DNA of 64,000 nucleotides from Batillaria attramentaria. Lineage: Eukaryota > Mollusca > Gastropoda > Batillariidae. The notes beneath the pieces were generated by a model. The model searched no databases. It was not told the DNA's origin and saw nothing but the letters and a program-made list of their open reading frames with translations. Each line of letters starts with the position of its first letter. Position 1 is the first letter of the stretch. The position numbers were made by a program, and so were the translations under genes. The stretch covers positions 333,501-397,500 of the forward strand of contig JACVVK020000198.1 of NCBI GenBank assembly GCA_018292915.2. The letters run 5' to 3'. Of this stretch, positions 1 to 26,886 are shown in pieces.

Positions 1-133
1 CGCCTATGTTGATGGCTGTATATGTCCATGAAGAGACCAAAGGACCAGCTGTGCACACGTCGCCTAGGACAGCAAGCTGAGCGTGACGTACGCCACAAGC
101 ATACCTTTTTAGCTACCTGCTGACAACCGCAGC

Positions 134-140
134 TATAAAA
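134..140 (+). promoter_or_regulatory. Candidate TATA box of the SLC22-like gene
   Basis: A TATAAAA heptamer lies 142 bases upstream of the ATG at 282. This would place transcription start near 165 and leave a 5'UTR of roughly 115 bases. It is the only good TATA motif between the window start and the first coding exon. A single short motif is weak evidence, and an upstream noncoding exon outside the window cannot be excluded. Confidence 0.4.
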
Positions 141-281
141 GCAACACACCGTGGTGGCACGAGGTACAATGTTTACATGACGCACAACCTTCGCACAGCG
201 ACAAGTACTGCGGTATCATTTCGTGTGTGACAGATTTCTGTGCGTATTTCTGGGGGTTTGGAAGGTGCTGACCCTACAGAC

Positions 282-16702
<16,421 letters not shown>

Positions 16703-16865
16703 ACTGACTGTGACGTCACCAGCCAATGTTAAAGGACGCACGTTTTTATTTTTGATTATGATTGTTCCCTCCGATCTGAGGGGTATGCAGGGCTATACCG
16801 TTCTTGTTGATTGTTATTGTATACATTGTATACAGACAATCGTATACTCTTATAGAGTACATCCG

Positions 16866-16870
16866 CAAAT

Positions 16871-16925
<55 letters not shown>
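16866..16925. repeat. (GT)n microsatellite
   Basis: Long uninterrupted GT tract just upstream of repeat family 2 copy A. No coding context. Confidence 0.95.
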
Positions 16926-16928
<3 letters not shown>

Positions 16929-17011
16929 GTGAGAGCATTTGGTATTATTTGCCATGAAAACATAGAAAACACTTTTTTCTATATCCGACATGTCCATTTC
17001 AACTGTATGTC

Positions 17012-17407
17012 ATAACAAGATGGCCACCAGCCCATTAAGTTGTTTCCATTCAATGACCTGCTGTAGTCACAGTCGTAGTCGTTGTGTCATGTATGCAGCC
17101 CGCGCGCACACGAACGCAAGCTCTCTGACATCAAGCATGCTGACACAAAGAAAGTACTGGAAACCCTTTCCGTGTCTCTATGCACTCGCAAAACCCCAAA
17201 CACATGAGGTCGTGTGACCTCGCCTAGCTGGTTGACGTCACAAACTTTTTGGCATATGCGAGGTTCTACATGGGTGAATGAATTCTTGTAATAAAGTCGT
17301 TCCCCTTTGACAGAGTTACTTCCCGCAGACCTGTCTGACAGACGATTGCTTACTGGTATCGGAGAAGAGACCCTCTCTCTCTCTCTCTCTCCTTAGACGC
17401 GCGCACG

Positions 17408-17440
<33 letters not shown>

Positions 17441-18839
17441 GCACGCACGCACGCACATTATGCTTCTGAGTGTGAGTCGGCGGCAAAACCGAAACCCACT
17501 GAAATTCCCGCTTTCCACATGTTGTAGAGATCGCGAAAAGATACTGCATTTCGTTGCAATATAATTTCTAGACCATCCCAGAACATGGTGGTGCAGTAAG
17601 GTCAGTAGATTAACCTCAGTAGAAACCTTGGAAAGATTTCGAACCTTCCGATAAGTTGAGGAATGTTCTAGATCTGACCTGTTCAGTACGTAAGCAGCCA
17701 TGCACAGCGTTGTGGGTGGTTCTTCTTTCATGAATTTGTTCTCCGCGCATATTCTGTTCATAAAGTATTGGAGTTGTATTTCTTACTTTACGTCAGAGCG
17801 CGTGCGTCTCTTCTTCGATGTTTGTGAGGCGTGTGGGTTGTGGAGGAAATGACTGTGCTTTGAGTACAAAGTTTCGAGTCAACTGACGATAACGGCTGCA
17901 GGGAATTTTTCTAATTTTTATATATATTTTTTATGGCACTCCAGACACATTATCTGTATATAGTAGGAGCGATTTTGAGATCTAAAATGGGTTCTCCAGC
18001 ACTTTCATGAGGTACGGGTTACGTCAAAAGTATAATAGCGACTACCTCCAAAATTCACCCTGTTTAGAGTCCGTATTTATGCTATCTATTTCCCAAAAAA
18101 AAAATGGAGTGATTTAAATAAATATTACGTCTCTAAACGCCAGAAAGCCAACTATTCTGAAAAGGGGGATAACTCGCAAATCATGTGTGCAATCCTACCT
18201 GGATCGGGCCCTCTATTCAAAAATCTTGATTCATTAAGAAACCCAAAATTTGAAATCGATCGGTTCAGTATTTTCGGAGATACAGGCATCTGAACTGGGT
18301 TCACATGCAATGTCAACTGAGGTACGGTTTACGTGAAAACTATAACAGTGACTATTTCCTACCAGTCAGCCTGTTCAGAATCCGTATTCATGCTATCTAC
18401 TGCCAAAAAATTGAGTGATTTAAATAAATATTACGCCTGTAAACGCCAAACAACCAACTTGTCTCGAAAGGGCGTTAACTCCCAAATCACTTAAGCAATC
18501 ATCACACGCTCGGTTGCTCTAATGTAACATTTTGATATATTCGGATACCCCAAATTTGAAGCCATTCGGTTGCGTATTTTCGAAGAAACAGGCCTGGACA
18601 CAATTCACACACACACACACATACGCACAGACGGCACTCACTGAGGAGGAGAACCGCGTTCGGCGCACCATACATCGATGACGTACGTTTTCTTACGTCA
18701 TTGTCAGAGTTACACTTGCAAAATCGTCTCTGCGGGAGATCGGCAGTGACGTGCGTTTGTACCACAGATGCTTGCCTATGAACGTGGAAAATTTAGCCCG
18801 TCCTATGATGTTGTTTCCATTACTATGGAAACAACATAA
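17012..18839 (+). mobile_element. Repeat element family 2, copy A
   Basis: Collinear with the reverse complement of 61972-63894 over its whole length, with indels of up to ~65 bases near 17150-17215. The left end has GCCCATTAAGTTGTTTCC; the right end has CCTATGATGTTGTTTCC followed by a palindrome (GTTGTTTCCAT / ATGGAAACAAC). Inside is a ~310-bp tandem dimer (units from 18008 and 18318) and CT/CA microsatellites. No ORF is conserved between copies. It is a non-autonomous element of unknown class. Confidence 0.8.
17290..17295 (+). promoter_or_regulatory. Candidate polyadenylation signal downstream of the SLC22-like gene
   Basis: First AATAAA after the SLC22-like stop codon (588 bases downstream). 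It lies inside repeat family 2 copy A and is also present in copy B, so it may be incidental. Confidence 0.25.
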
Positions 18840-19029
18840 TAAGTAGTATTGACGTTCCAAATAAGCCTGTACTGTGATCTTGTTTTGCTACTGTTCTGAA
18901 TACGATAGAGAATAAACCAGTGTGCAAACATTTCTTTAAAATTATGTTCCCTGCATTTCTTTCAGATCTGTTGCATTTGATTTTAGTTTTTAAAAAAAAG
19001 AGAAGAATCCCGATGGTCACCTTATATAC

Positions 19030-19030
19030 A

Positions 19031-19077
<47 letters not shown>
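19030..19077. repeat. (CT)n microsatellite
   Basis: Pure CT tract of about 48 bases. Confidence 0.95.
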
Positions 19078-19081
<4 letters not shown>

Positions 19082-19149
19082 CCCGTTTTTATCACTATAC
19101 CCGTTTTTATCACTATGCTTTTGTATTGTATTGATCATTTACCTGTGTG

Positions 19150-19367
<218 letters not shown>

Positions 19368-20332
19368 GACATTCAGCAGGTTACCCAACATCGCCTACTA
19401 GGGATTACGATAGACAACCAGCTCAAATGGCAAAGTCATATAGACAATGTCTGTAAGACTGTCTCTCGTAATCTCTACATGTTGTCCAAACTAAGGTATA
19501 TGGTCGATGTTGATGCCCGCAAAATGTTCTATAATGCGCATATAAAGTCTCACTTGGACTACGCATCTACCGTGTGGGATGGTTCAGGGGAAGTCCACAC
19601 GAAGAGGTTGAATTCCTTACACCGAAGGGCAGCGAAATTAATCCTTCCTGATCCCCTCTTGTCAACGGACCAAAAACTTAAAAAATTAGAGATGCTACCA
19701 CTAAAACAGCAGTTTCAGTTTAATAAAGGTTTAACAATGTACAAGGCTTGGAAGCACACTCTTCCGCCATATCTTTGCTCCTTGTTTTCACAAAAAAAAT
19801 CCCTTTATTCCAGGTCCCACAATCAGTTTAACATCCCCCGCCCCAGGATTGACAAGTACAAATCCAGTCTATCCTTTTCTGGTCCCGATCTTTGGAATTC
19901 GCTGCCTCTCCATGTGAGATCATCCCCTTCACTTTATACCTTTAAGAAGCGGCTTTTTAACTTTTTTCGTTCAGTTCAATAGAGCTGGAAAGCCAGTTTC
20001 GTCCACACGTACTTAGAAACCAGTCTTCACTAAGCATTATTACCGTAGTCATTTACTAACACCCAACATGTACATATTTACATAATCATGTTAGTTTGCA
20101 TTAACTTTAATCATTTCTGTTTTCTTGGTTATCCCTGCCATCCATTTTAACTATCATGCTTATTCTCCGCCTTCTTGTATTTCATTTTTGAGTGTCTGTA
20201 ATGTGTATGCTCCTAAGCTTTTAGTCTTATACTGTAGTCTAGCAACGGCAAGGTTGTAAACTGGCCCTTTGGCCAAAATCTTCTACCGTTGTAAAATAAA
20301 GGATTGTCATTGTCATTGTCATTGTCATTGTC
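19368..20332 (+). mobile_element. 5'-truncated non-LTR retrotransposon (RT C-terminus and 3'UTR)
   Basis: The insertion begins directly after the (CT)n run. Reading frame 19368-19982 encodes the end of a non-LTR reverse transcriptase: LLGITIDNQLKWQSHI, then SKLRYMVDVDARKMFYNAHI, LDYASTVWDG, and a C-terminal LWNSLPLHVR...FKKRLF, ending TAG at 19980-19982. These motifs are standard for jockey/CR1/BovB-like RTs downstream of the catalytic domain. A 3'UTR follows, with ACCGTTGTAAAATAAAGG and a terminal (ATTGTC)n tail at 20295-20332. It lacks endonuclease and the RT active site, so it is not autonomous. Confidence 0.85.
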
Positions 20333-20369
20333 TCTCTCTCATATAGACATCTCTCTCTCTCTCTCTCTC

Positions 20370-20453
20370 TCAGGACAGTGTAAGAGAGGCCTTCCAGTGC
20401 CTAACAACTCTATCCTGAAATAAAGGTTTCATCATCATCATCATCATCATCAT

Positions 20454-20514
<61 letters not shown>
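20370..20514 (+). mobile_element. Retroelement 3' end with (ATC)n and (AC)n tail
   Basis: GGCCTTCCAGTGCCTAACAA, then CTCTATCCTGAAATAAAGG and TTTCATCATC. The same string recurs at 27220-27300. The tail continues into (AC)n just 50 bases from the kinase-like gene's stop. Confidence 0.5.
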
Positions 20515-20562
20515 TGTATAGGTAACTGACTTTTTTTTTAATCATCCACCATAACAACAACT

Positions 20563-20784
20563 TCACTCGGCCGGTTGTTGCAAACTCTGTTCCAAGACTG
20601 CCATAAACACTTTTAGCACGGCATCTCGCTTGCCACGTCCGTTCGGATACGTGTGCAGCAGAGAGACGCACGCGCTCATCATGTGATTGACACGTGACGC
20701 TGTTGATGGTGGAGGATAGTCCAGCACGCTTGTGTCGTCTAGGTAGTATTCTCGCGGTCCTCTGAACGCTTGTTCACAGACCAG
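20563..20784 (-). CDS. DIPK1-like exon 6 (C-terminus)
   Basis: Acceptor TATTTTGCAG. Encodes LVCEQAFRG followed by a helical C-terminal tail ending LEQSLQQPAE and TGA at 20565-20563. Confidence 0.87.
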   Translation of the reverse strand: MVCEQAFRGPREYYLDDTSVLDYPPPSTASRVNHMMSACVSLLHTYPNGRGKRDAVLKVFMAVLEQSLQQPAE

Positions 20785-21463
20785 CTGCAAAATACAACCA
20801 CTCCGAAGTTATATATGCGATGATCTCCCACAGTAGAGGGTAGGCGGGTGGGTGTTTTGGGGTTTAACGTCCTTTTCCACCACATAGGGTGATATCAAAG
20901 ACGGGGCAACGATGAAAAAGCCAGCACAAATATTTGGCCCAAGCCGGGATCGAACTCACGATCCGAGCATTAGAAGTCCAACGCTCTACCATTCGACCAC
21001 CCCGGCTCCCTCCCACAGTAGAGGGACGGAGGGTGATTTGGGGCAAGGTTTTTTTTTTTCATACTTTTTTTAACCTCACTTGCATGCAGGATGCTACTGA
21101 CTTTTGTCTTTTAAATTTTGTTTTCTTTTTTTCCCTTTTTTGGGGGGAATGTGTCGAGCATCCTTTCTTCATTGGTTCTTTTTCCATTTCTGTGTTTCTT
21201 ACATGTTTAATTAGTCTGTGGTTCTTACTTGGACATTTTGATCATATTTATACTACTGATGTTCAAAACAATAAGGGTGATTTGGGGCAAGTAGAGCTAT
21301 TAGTCAAAAGTATAGAAAAAAATGCTTTCTTCGGGTATGAAAATCATTTATGTAACGTGGTGTAGATTTGAGATATGGTTGTTGAAAGATGCAGAAACTT
21401 TCAGAAGTTGTATTAGGTGTTTAAAACAGCGAAAACGAAACCAATATCAAAATCGCTTTGACT

Positions 21464-21526
<63 letters not shown>

Positions 21527-22926
21527 AGCCGGGATAGCCGAATGATAGAGCGTTGGACTCTCAATGCTCGGGTCGTGAGTTCGAATCGCGGCTGGGGCCA
21601 AATATTTGTGCTGGCCTTTTTCTCGTTGCCCCGTCTTTGATATCACCCTTACGTGGTGGAAAAGGACGATAAACTCGCAAACACCCCCCACCCAACACCC
21701 CCCCCCCCTCTCTCTCTCTGTCTCTCTCTCTCTCTCTCCCTCTCTCCCCTCAGCGCCATGATGAGATGTTCATATGTAGTTCAAGTATTTCAAGATTCAT
21801 GTTTCACCGTTGGAGTTTCCAATAAACGTGACTTGACATGACTTGCCTTCACTTGACTATAGGACTCGTCCCTACCTCTAGAAGTTGGCTTTCGTTGTAG
21901 TAACAGCGATGGGTGTGGAAGTCACACCGGGCATGGCACCTGTGTATTCGGGGGCAGTCACCATGCGTATAACACACGCCACCCGATCTCTCCGTTACCT
22001 CTGGGAAACGCCCCAGAAAAGTGTCATCAAGGTCAAGGATTCTAGCAGTGCCGTCCTCGCACAGACCGAACTGTTCTCCCTGAAAAGAATGTGCAGACAA
22101 TCATTCTATTACAGCTTCTTCTTTTGGAATTCGTAGGTTTGCTTTGCATTCTAGATTCATTGTTTAAAAATATAAGTTCAAAATCAGTTGGAAGAAAGTA
22201 TGAATTATCCAATTTCCAAGTTTTCGGTTTAAAGATGTAAACATCAGACCGTTCAAAAGTTGGGTTTTTTCTTTGTTTTGTTTATTTGGTTGGTTTTGTT
22301 TGTTTGGTTGGTTGGTTTTAGGATTTTTTGGGTTGTAGTTGTTTTATTTTGTTCTGATTTTTAATCAGAGTGCAGAAATCTATCATTTTCAAGCAAATTA
22401 AAAAAAAATTATATATATGTGAATCAATTAAAATTTGAAGCCTAAAAAGTTCAGTATCGTACAAGCTTCAAACAAACTTATATCAGATTTCAAAATTTCA
22501 AAACATACCAAACACTCACTTTGACGTCACACATGTGAAAGAGGTCAGGCATACCGCCGTCTAATCGTTTCACAAGCTGCAGTACGGCAAGTGCAGCCGA
22601 AGCTCGCGTGGACCAGCGGATTGGTGAAACCCACAGGAATTTCTGCTTGAATAATTCTACCGGGTCGATAACACCCGGTGGGCACGATTCCTAGCAACAA
22701 CCAGTCAATGATCATTTCAAAGTAACAAAGTGCAAGCTACATGGGGGCGGGGGTGGCGAAGGGGTACTAATTCTTTATGCAAGTGAGGCTATGTCATGGG
22801 AAGATAACTACTACACAGCAAATCACGACTGTAGCCTGATTACCGCCCCTCACAAACGTGGGTCAGGGTACCTCCGCTGCCAAGATCAGCGAATTCAGGG
22901 ATCTTATGGGGTTTGACCCCCCCCCC

Positions 22927-22977
<51 letters not shown>

Positions 22978-25900
22978 GAATGAGCACGTACTCACCGTGT
23001 TCACACGAATTTTTTTCTCTCTGGCAAATGCGATTGCAGTTTTGGTAAATTACCATGGTCTAATTGATGTTTGATGATCCTGATTACTATGATTCTCCTC
23101 GTCATTTTCTGCTGATTTCAACGATATGAATGTCATGCTGAAGTGGGATTAGGAGGGGTTTCTTTCCTGGACTTCAGTGTGTCAACAGCTGTGTGTGAAT
23201 ACAGGGACACGGTGTGTTCACGGTCGAGTAACAAAGCGCAAAGCATCGAGCAATGTGTGAATGGAAAAATACAAAATGTGAAACTGTGCATGGAAAAGCT
23301 GTCAGCAGAGTTTTCGCTGAGGAAGCAACGACAGGACTGTATCGAGAAAAGGGCATTTCAGTTGAAGCAGCCGGTGCGGTCAGTGACAGATTCATTCGTT
23401 ATATTCGATGACAAGTTGGATAAACTGGAGGGTTTTTCTCGACGCGACAACCTCCGCTTTTTTGGCATCCCAGAATCAGGCGAGGACTGTTACGATGCGT
23501 GTGCGGGCAAGGTGTTGGACATTTCGTCCGACACAGTCCCTGGGAAAGTATGGTGCGCTGCCGATATAGTCCGTGCTCACAGACTCGGCAAGCGTGTAAA
23601 CACAGATCGAAACAGCAAACCTCACCCTATGATTGCCAGGCTAGTGAGGCAAGCGGATTTGGGTGAATTGGCTCTCTGACCTAAAGAGAAAGTAGACGTG
23701 CATTACTCCAGTGAGGCCTGAGCGGAAAGGGGACATTCAAATTTGATTAAACTCCTGTCAGGTGCGTGCCCTTGAATGGTCTGTTCGTGGTAGTAATGTT
23801 TCTAGACTGAAGCATTGCATATGATGCCTGAGGCTAATAGGGAATAGATAGGCATTTTCAAGCCCTGTGTATTTGTGTTCTTCGGCCTGTATACCTGAAC
23901 ATAATACGGTCCGCAGGTACCGTACATCGCCGGAAACACCCGAAGATGACGAAACGCCTGGCCGAGCACGTATTCTTCTTGCTGAAACAAAAGCCCAGCT
24001 GAGCGCCAGATGGCGTTAGCACGGAGCGGGGTAAGGTCAGACAGCTGACCGACATCCTGATCCCACAAGATCCTCAGTGCCTCAGTCTGTGTCACGTTTG
24101 AGGTTGCAGCAATTTCCCAGAGGTAGTATTGGGCGAGTGAACCGATGTCTGTCATCAGTGTCGTTGCCTCCTGTGTTGTGGCGAATTTGTCCGGTATATG
24201 TAGGACAGCGCTGGTCACATTACTGGTTCTTACTTTCAGCACGGCAGGCACGGTGCGCCCGGGTTGGCATGCGTCACGACACGTGACCAGGATGACCTGC
24301 ACGTGCACATTCTTTTTTTTATTTTTTATTTTTTTATTTTTTTTATTTTTTATTTTTTTTTTTTCAATGGAGCACTGCTTTCATGATTATAGAAGTTGGT
24401 TGGTTGGTTGGTTGGTTGATCAAGGCGAGGCAACAAATGTCAGCACAAATATTTGGCTCCCAGCCGGAAATCGAACCTACGACCGGAGATTTGAGAGCCA
24501 AACCCTCTAACCACTTTATACAGGGGGGTGCGTATGGTTAGCACTAGGTCTCGCTGGCACTACGTATTGATAGTACTGCATATCGTTAGTACTACGTATC
24601 GATAGCACAACGTATCGTTAACATAACGTAACATTCGTACTACGTTTCGACAGCACAACGTATCGTAAGCACTGCGTACCGCTAGTACTTTATACCGATA
24701 GCACTGCGGTGGGTAGCACAACCGTATAGATACACCTGCATTACATTATGATAGCATTACGTGTTGGCAGACCGGCAATCTTTCAAATTACTTCAATTAA
24801 TATGTGTCTCAGTATCATAGACCTATGATTTTGCAGCACGAGTTAGTCTACGTTATAACAGCACTACGAGTCTGAATGCACGTAAAGAACAAAACTACAC
24901 GCATTGCTATCATGACCATTAATCTGTGCTGCAGGCTTCTCAGTTCCCGGGGGGGGGGGGGGCCGGGGTGGCCGAATGGTAGAGCGTTGGACTTCTAATG
25001 CTCGGGTCGTGAGTTCGTATCCCGGCTGGGGCCAAATATTTGTGCTGGTTTTTTCATCGTTGCCCAGTCCTTGATATCACCCGTATGTGGTGGGAAAAGG
25101 CCGTTAACCCCCCAAACACGCACCCCCACCCTCCTCAGTTCTGGGGAGCTGGGATAGCCGAATGGTAGATCGTTGGACTCTCAATGTTCGGGTCGTGAGT
25201 TTGAATCCCGGCTGAGGCCAAACATTTGTACTGGACATTTCCTCGTTGCCCCGTCTTTGATATCACCCTTACGTGGTGGAAAAAGACGTTAAACTCCCAA
25301 ACGCCCACCCACCCACTCCTCAGTTCTGTAGGTCTGTCGACACATTAAGTGCTACTAACGTTTTTATAGGAGTGGTCCCTCGTGCAGCCAGTGTAGCGAA
25401 TCAGACCGCGGTCACACAGTGGTGAACACATGTTGCCAGCCACCAGACCTTGACGGTTCATTTCACACTGAAAATGACACACAGCAAATGTGATTCCAGC
25501 ATGCCAGTTTAACCATAGGCTAATTCCGTTTACTTCTTTTAGTTTTACCTCTTCGTTCTGTTCATCCCCCCAGGCCAGAACTCAGCCTGGAAACTTCAAC
25601 TCAAAAGTGAGGTGCACTGCGTGCCGCGCAAAGGGGAGAGCACGTGATTCTTCGCCGGGCTAAGTGCTGAACTGATACCGAAGACAATTTTGCCTTCTTG
25701 TAGGTGACATACTACAGTTGTTTGAATTGAATGAAAATGAAGTGAACGAAATTGAAAATGTATTTAAAATTTGATCACCAAAACCGCGAACAGAAGAATA
25801 ATACTGCAGATCTTTCGACATCATCGACAACAGCGTCCGGACAGTTGTTGGTTGATTTGTTTCCCCGAAGCAAAGACTAAATTCGACAGACCTAGATTAG

Positions 25901-26497
25901 CGCGTCTACATATACCCAGGTTGTCGATACACCCAAAGTCATTCTAGGGGGGAATGCACTGTTTCAGGAAGGTTTTCGTGGTAGGTTTGGTTTTATTTTG
26001 AGTTTGTGTGTTTGTTTGTCTGTTTTTTTGTTGGGTTTTTTGTTGTTGTTGGGTTTTGTGTTGTGTTGTTGTTGTTTTGGGTGTTGTTGTTTTTGTTTTG
26101 TTTTGTCTTTTGTTTGTTTTGTTTTTGTTGGAGGGATTTCGTTGTTTTGTTGTTGTTTGTTGATGTTTTGTTGTTTGTTGTTGTTTCAGTTTTGTTTTGT
26201 TTTGTTTGTTTGTTTTGGGGGGTGCAGTGAATTCACTCACCATATGCGTATAAACGATGTGCAGTACATCAGGAATTCTTTCTGTCAAGATAATCAACTC
26301 ACCAGTTCTTCAATGTAGCCTAGTGAAGGATCCTTGGAGCAAGTGTGCACCAAATGTAATATCGTCACCCTGAAATAAAACAACGCACACAGACCACCTA
26401 ACAGCCAGAACAGCAGTTTCTTCCTCGACAATCTCGAACATAGCCTTCCAGTGCGGCGCCAAGAAAGTCTTCTTGGTGGTACTCTCCAGCTCCACAT
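20563..26497 (-). CDS. DIPK1/FAM69-like divergent protein kinase, 6 exons
   Basis: A type II membrane protein of the PIP49_C (FAM69/DIPK1) family, whose known members sit in the endoplasmic reticulum. Exons in coding order: 26497-26303, 25467-25360, 24296-23895, 22690-22520, 22079-21876, 20784-20563. All introns are phase 0 and the product is 433 residues, the family's usual size. Seen: Arg pairs at 9-10 and 14-15 and a membrane segment at ~28-42; a Cys-rich stretch at 66-101; the putative ATP-site Lys122 in AVLKV; an EF-hand-like DQDVGQL at ~180; YGTCG at ~226-230; MCDVK then LDLDD as kinase catalytic and metal motifs; a Cys-rich block (C..HGDC...C.ARCD...C); and LVCEQAFRG near the end. The start could instead be at 26560. 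Activity is not assured. Confidence 0.87.
20841..21009 (-). mobile_element. SINE-A copy (-) with perfect 16-bp target-site duplication
   Basis: A full-length - strand SINE (169 bp) flanked by CTCCCACAGTAGAGGG at 20825-20840 and 21010-21025. The duplication fixes both ends of the family: GGAGCCGGG at the 5' end and a CACCCACC.. tail at the 3' end. It lies in intron 5 of the DIPK1-like gene, just upstream of exon 6. Confidence 0.92.
21525..21697 (+). mobile_element. SINE-A copy (+) inside a (CT)n tract
   Basis: Begins GGAGCCGGGATAGCCGAATG. Box A TAGCCGAATGG and box B GAGTTCGAATC fit RNA polymerase III promoter patterns. It is flanked on both sides by CT repeats (21471-21523, 21707-21745). Confidence 0.9.
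21876..22079 (-). CDS. DIPK1-like exon 5 (DFG-equivalent and Cys block)
   Basis: Acceptor TCTTTTCAG. Starts GEQFGLCEDG, where most relatives have an Asn-Leu/Phe-Gly; then ARILDLDDTFLG, the metal-binding Asp region; then CYTHGDCPRIHRCHARCD with conserved cysteines. Donor GTAGGG. Confidence 0.88.
22520..22690 (-). CDS. DIPK1-like exon 4 (catalytic loop)
   Basis: Acceptor GTTGCTAG. 57 residues: FLWVSPIRWSTRA, a helix with LQLVKRLDGG, and FHMCDVK, which corresponds to the catalytic-loop CD motif. Donor GTGAGT in phase 0. Confidence 0.88.
22917..22974. repeat. Poly-C then (CT)n microsatellite
   Basis: About 20 C followed by CT repeats, in intron 3 of the DIPK1-like gene. Confidence 0.95.
23143..23679 (+). 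pseudogene. LINE ORF1-like fragment
   Basis: 178 codons. From about residue 90 it reads DKLEGFSRRDNLRFFGIPES, then a block with VRAHRLGK and PMIARLVRQAD. This is the pattern of the RNA-binding (RRM-like) domain of ORF1 proteins from non-LTR retrotransposons. It is antisense within intron 3 of the DIPK1-like gene. No endonuclease or RT follows; it runs straight into dispersed repeat family 3. Confidence 0.7.
23685..23880 (-). repeat. Dispersed repeat family 3, copy 3 (reverse)
   Basis: Reverse complement of the copies at 5585 and 11500. Lies between the LINE ORF1 fragment and exon 3 of the DIPK1-like gene, ending about 15 bases from the splice donor. Confidence 0.65.
23895..24296 (-). CDS. 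DIPK1-like exon 3 (kinase N-lobe, EF-hand-like loop)
   Basis: Acceptor CACGTGCAG. 134 residues with PAVLKV (putative ATP-site Lys), two NVT sequons, LWDQDVGQLSDL resembling a degenerate EF-hand (the usual Glu at position 12 is Pro), and the FPAMYGTCGPYYVQ hinge-like strand. Donor GTATAC. Confidence 0.88.
24396..24512 (-). mobile_element. SINE-A copy (-), diverged
   Basis: CAGCACAAATATTTGGCTCC and GAAATCGAACCTACGACC match the family body. The tail has been replaced by (GGTT)n. Confidence 0.65.
24538..24770. repeat. Degenerate ~16-bp tandem repeat
   Basis: Many imperfect copies of a unit like TAGCACTACGTATCGA. CGTATCG, AGTACTACG and AGCACAACG recur every 15-18 bases. No coding sense. An old minisatellite in intron 2 of the DIPK1-like gene. 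Confidence 0.7.
24961..25130 (+). mobile_element. SINE-A copy (+)
   Basis: GGCCGGGGTGGCCGAATGGT start, box B GAGTTCGTATCCC, and CACCC tail. It sits in direct tandem with the next copy. Confidence 0.85.
25145..25315 (+). mobile_element. SINE-A copy (+), tandem with the previous one
   Basis: Full-length copy beginning GGAGCTGGGATAGCCGAATG, separated from the preceding copy by only ~15 bases, which include CTCAGTTCTGGGGAG. CTCAGTTC also occurs just left of the first copy and right of this one, as expected from insertion or unequal exchange. Confidence 0.88.
25360..25467 (-). CDS. DIPK1-like exon 2 (Cys-rich)
   Basis: Acceptor CATTTTCAG. Encodes 36 residues with C..(11)..C...C.....C-type spacing (CEMNRQG, MCSPLCDRG, YTGCTRD), matching the short cysteine segment that precedes the kinase-like domain in FAM69 proteins. 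The donor GTTAGT is usable but not ideal. Confidence 0.82.
25540..25680 (+). repeat. Dispersed repeat related to 53690-53800
   Basis: CAGAACTCAGCC, AGAGCACG.GA and CGGGCT.AGTGCTG are shared with the segment near 53690-53800 in the same orientation. Too short and diverged to classify. It lies in intron 1 of the DIPK1-like gene. Confidence 0.5.
26303..26497 (-). CDS. DIPK1-like exon 1 (N-terminus and membrane anchor)
   Basis: Starts MWSWRVPPRRLSWRR and contains KKLLFWLLGGLCALFYF, a single hydrophobic segment, then a Cys-containing luminal start ending GYIEEL at donor GTGAGT. Another in-frame Met at 26560 would add 21 residues. The shorter start matches the family length. Confidence 0.8.
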
Positions 26498-26807
26498 CAC
26501 GTCAGTGTGTGTGTGCTCTGCCTCATGATCAGCCGGGACCTTATGCTGAGCAAAACTCATCAGAGCGTTTATCTCGCGCACCGGTATGCAGCTGCAGCAC
26601 CAACAGCGGCAGTAGTTGTCAGACGTAGAAACAGTGTAGGTGTTTTTTTTTTTAGACTGTATGATCATGACGCGTATTGAATATCACGAGTGTGGATGGA
26701 CCGTTTAGCTGAATAAATTGCACCGACGTGTGTGGCCATTGTCCATACTCACTGTGCCGACAACAGCAAGAAAGGTTTTGACGATTAATTTTTTTTATTC
26801 TACTTAC

Positions 26808-26886
<79 letters not shown>

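Noticed and set aside
240..281. Possible N-terminal extension of the transporter (frame open from 240)
   Set aside because: The frame opens with GTG, not ATG. MKFDEV at 282 fits the family start.
18811..18840. Helitron 3' end at the palindromic terminus of repeat family 2
   Set aside because: A hairpin is present, but no CTRR terminus follows and the 5' TC start is not evident, so the assignment was not made.
21525..21600. A functional tRNA gene
   Set aside because: The sequence recurs about a dozen times with a common 3' body, so it is SINE-A.
24301..24363. Poly-T/(TTTTTA) run as a transcription terminator
   Set aside because: The genome is eukaryotic and the run lies directly upstream of exon 3 of the DIPK1-like gene on the other strand; it is simply an A-rich low-complexity stretch.
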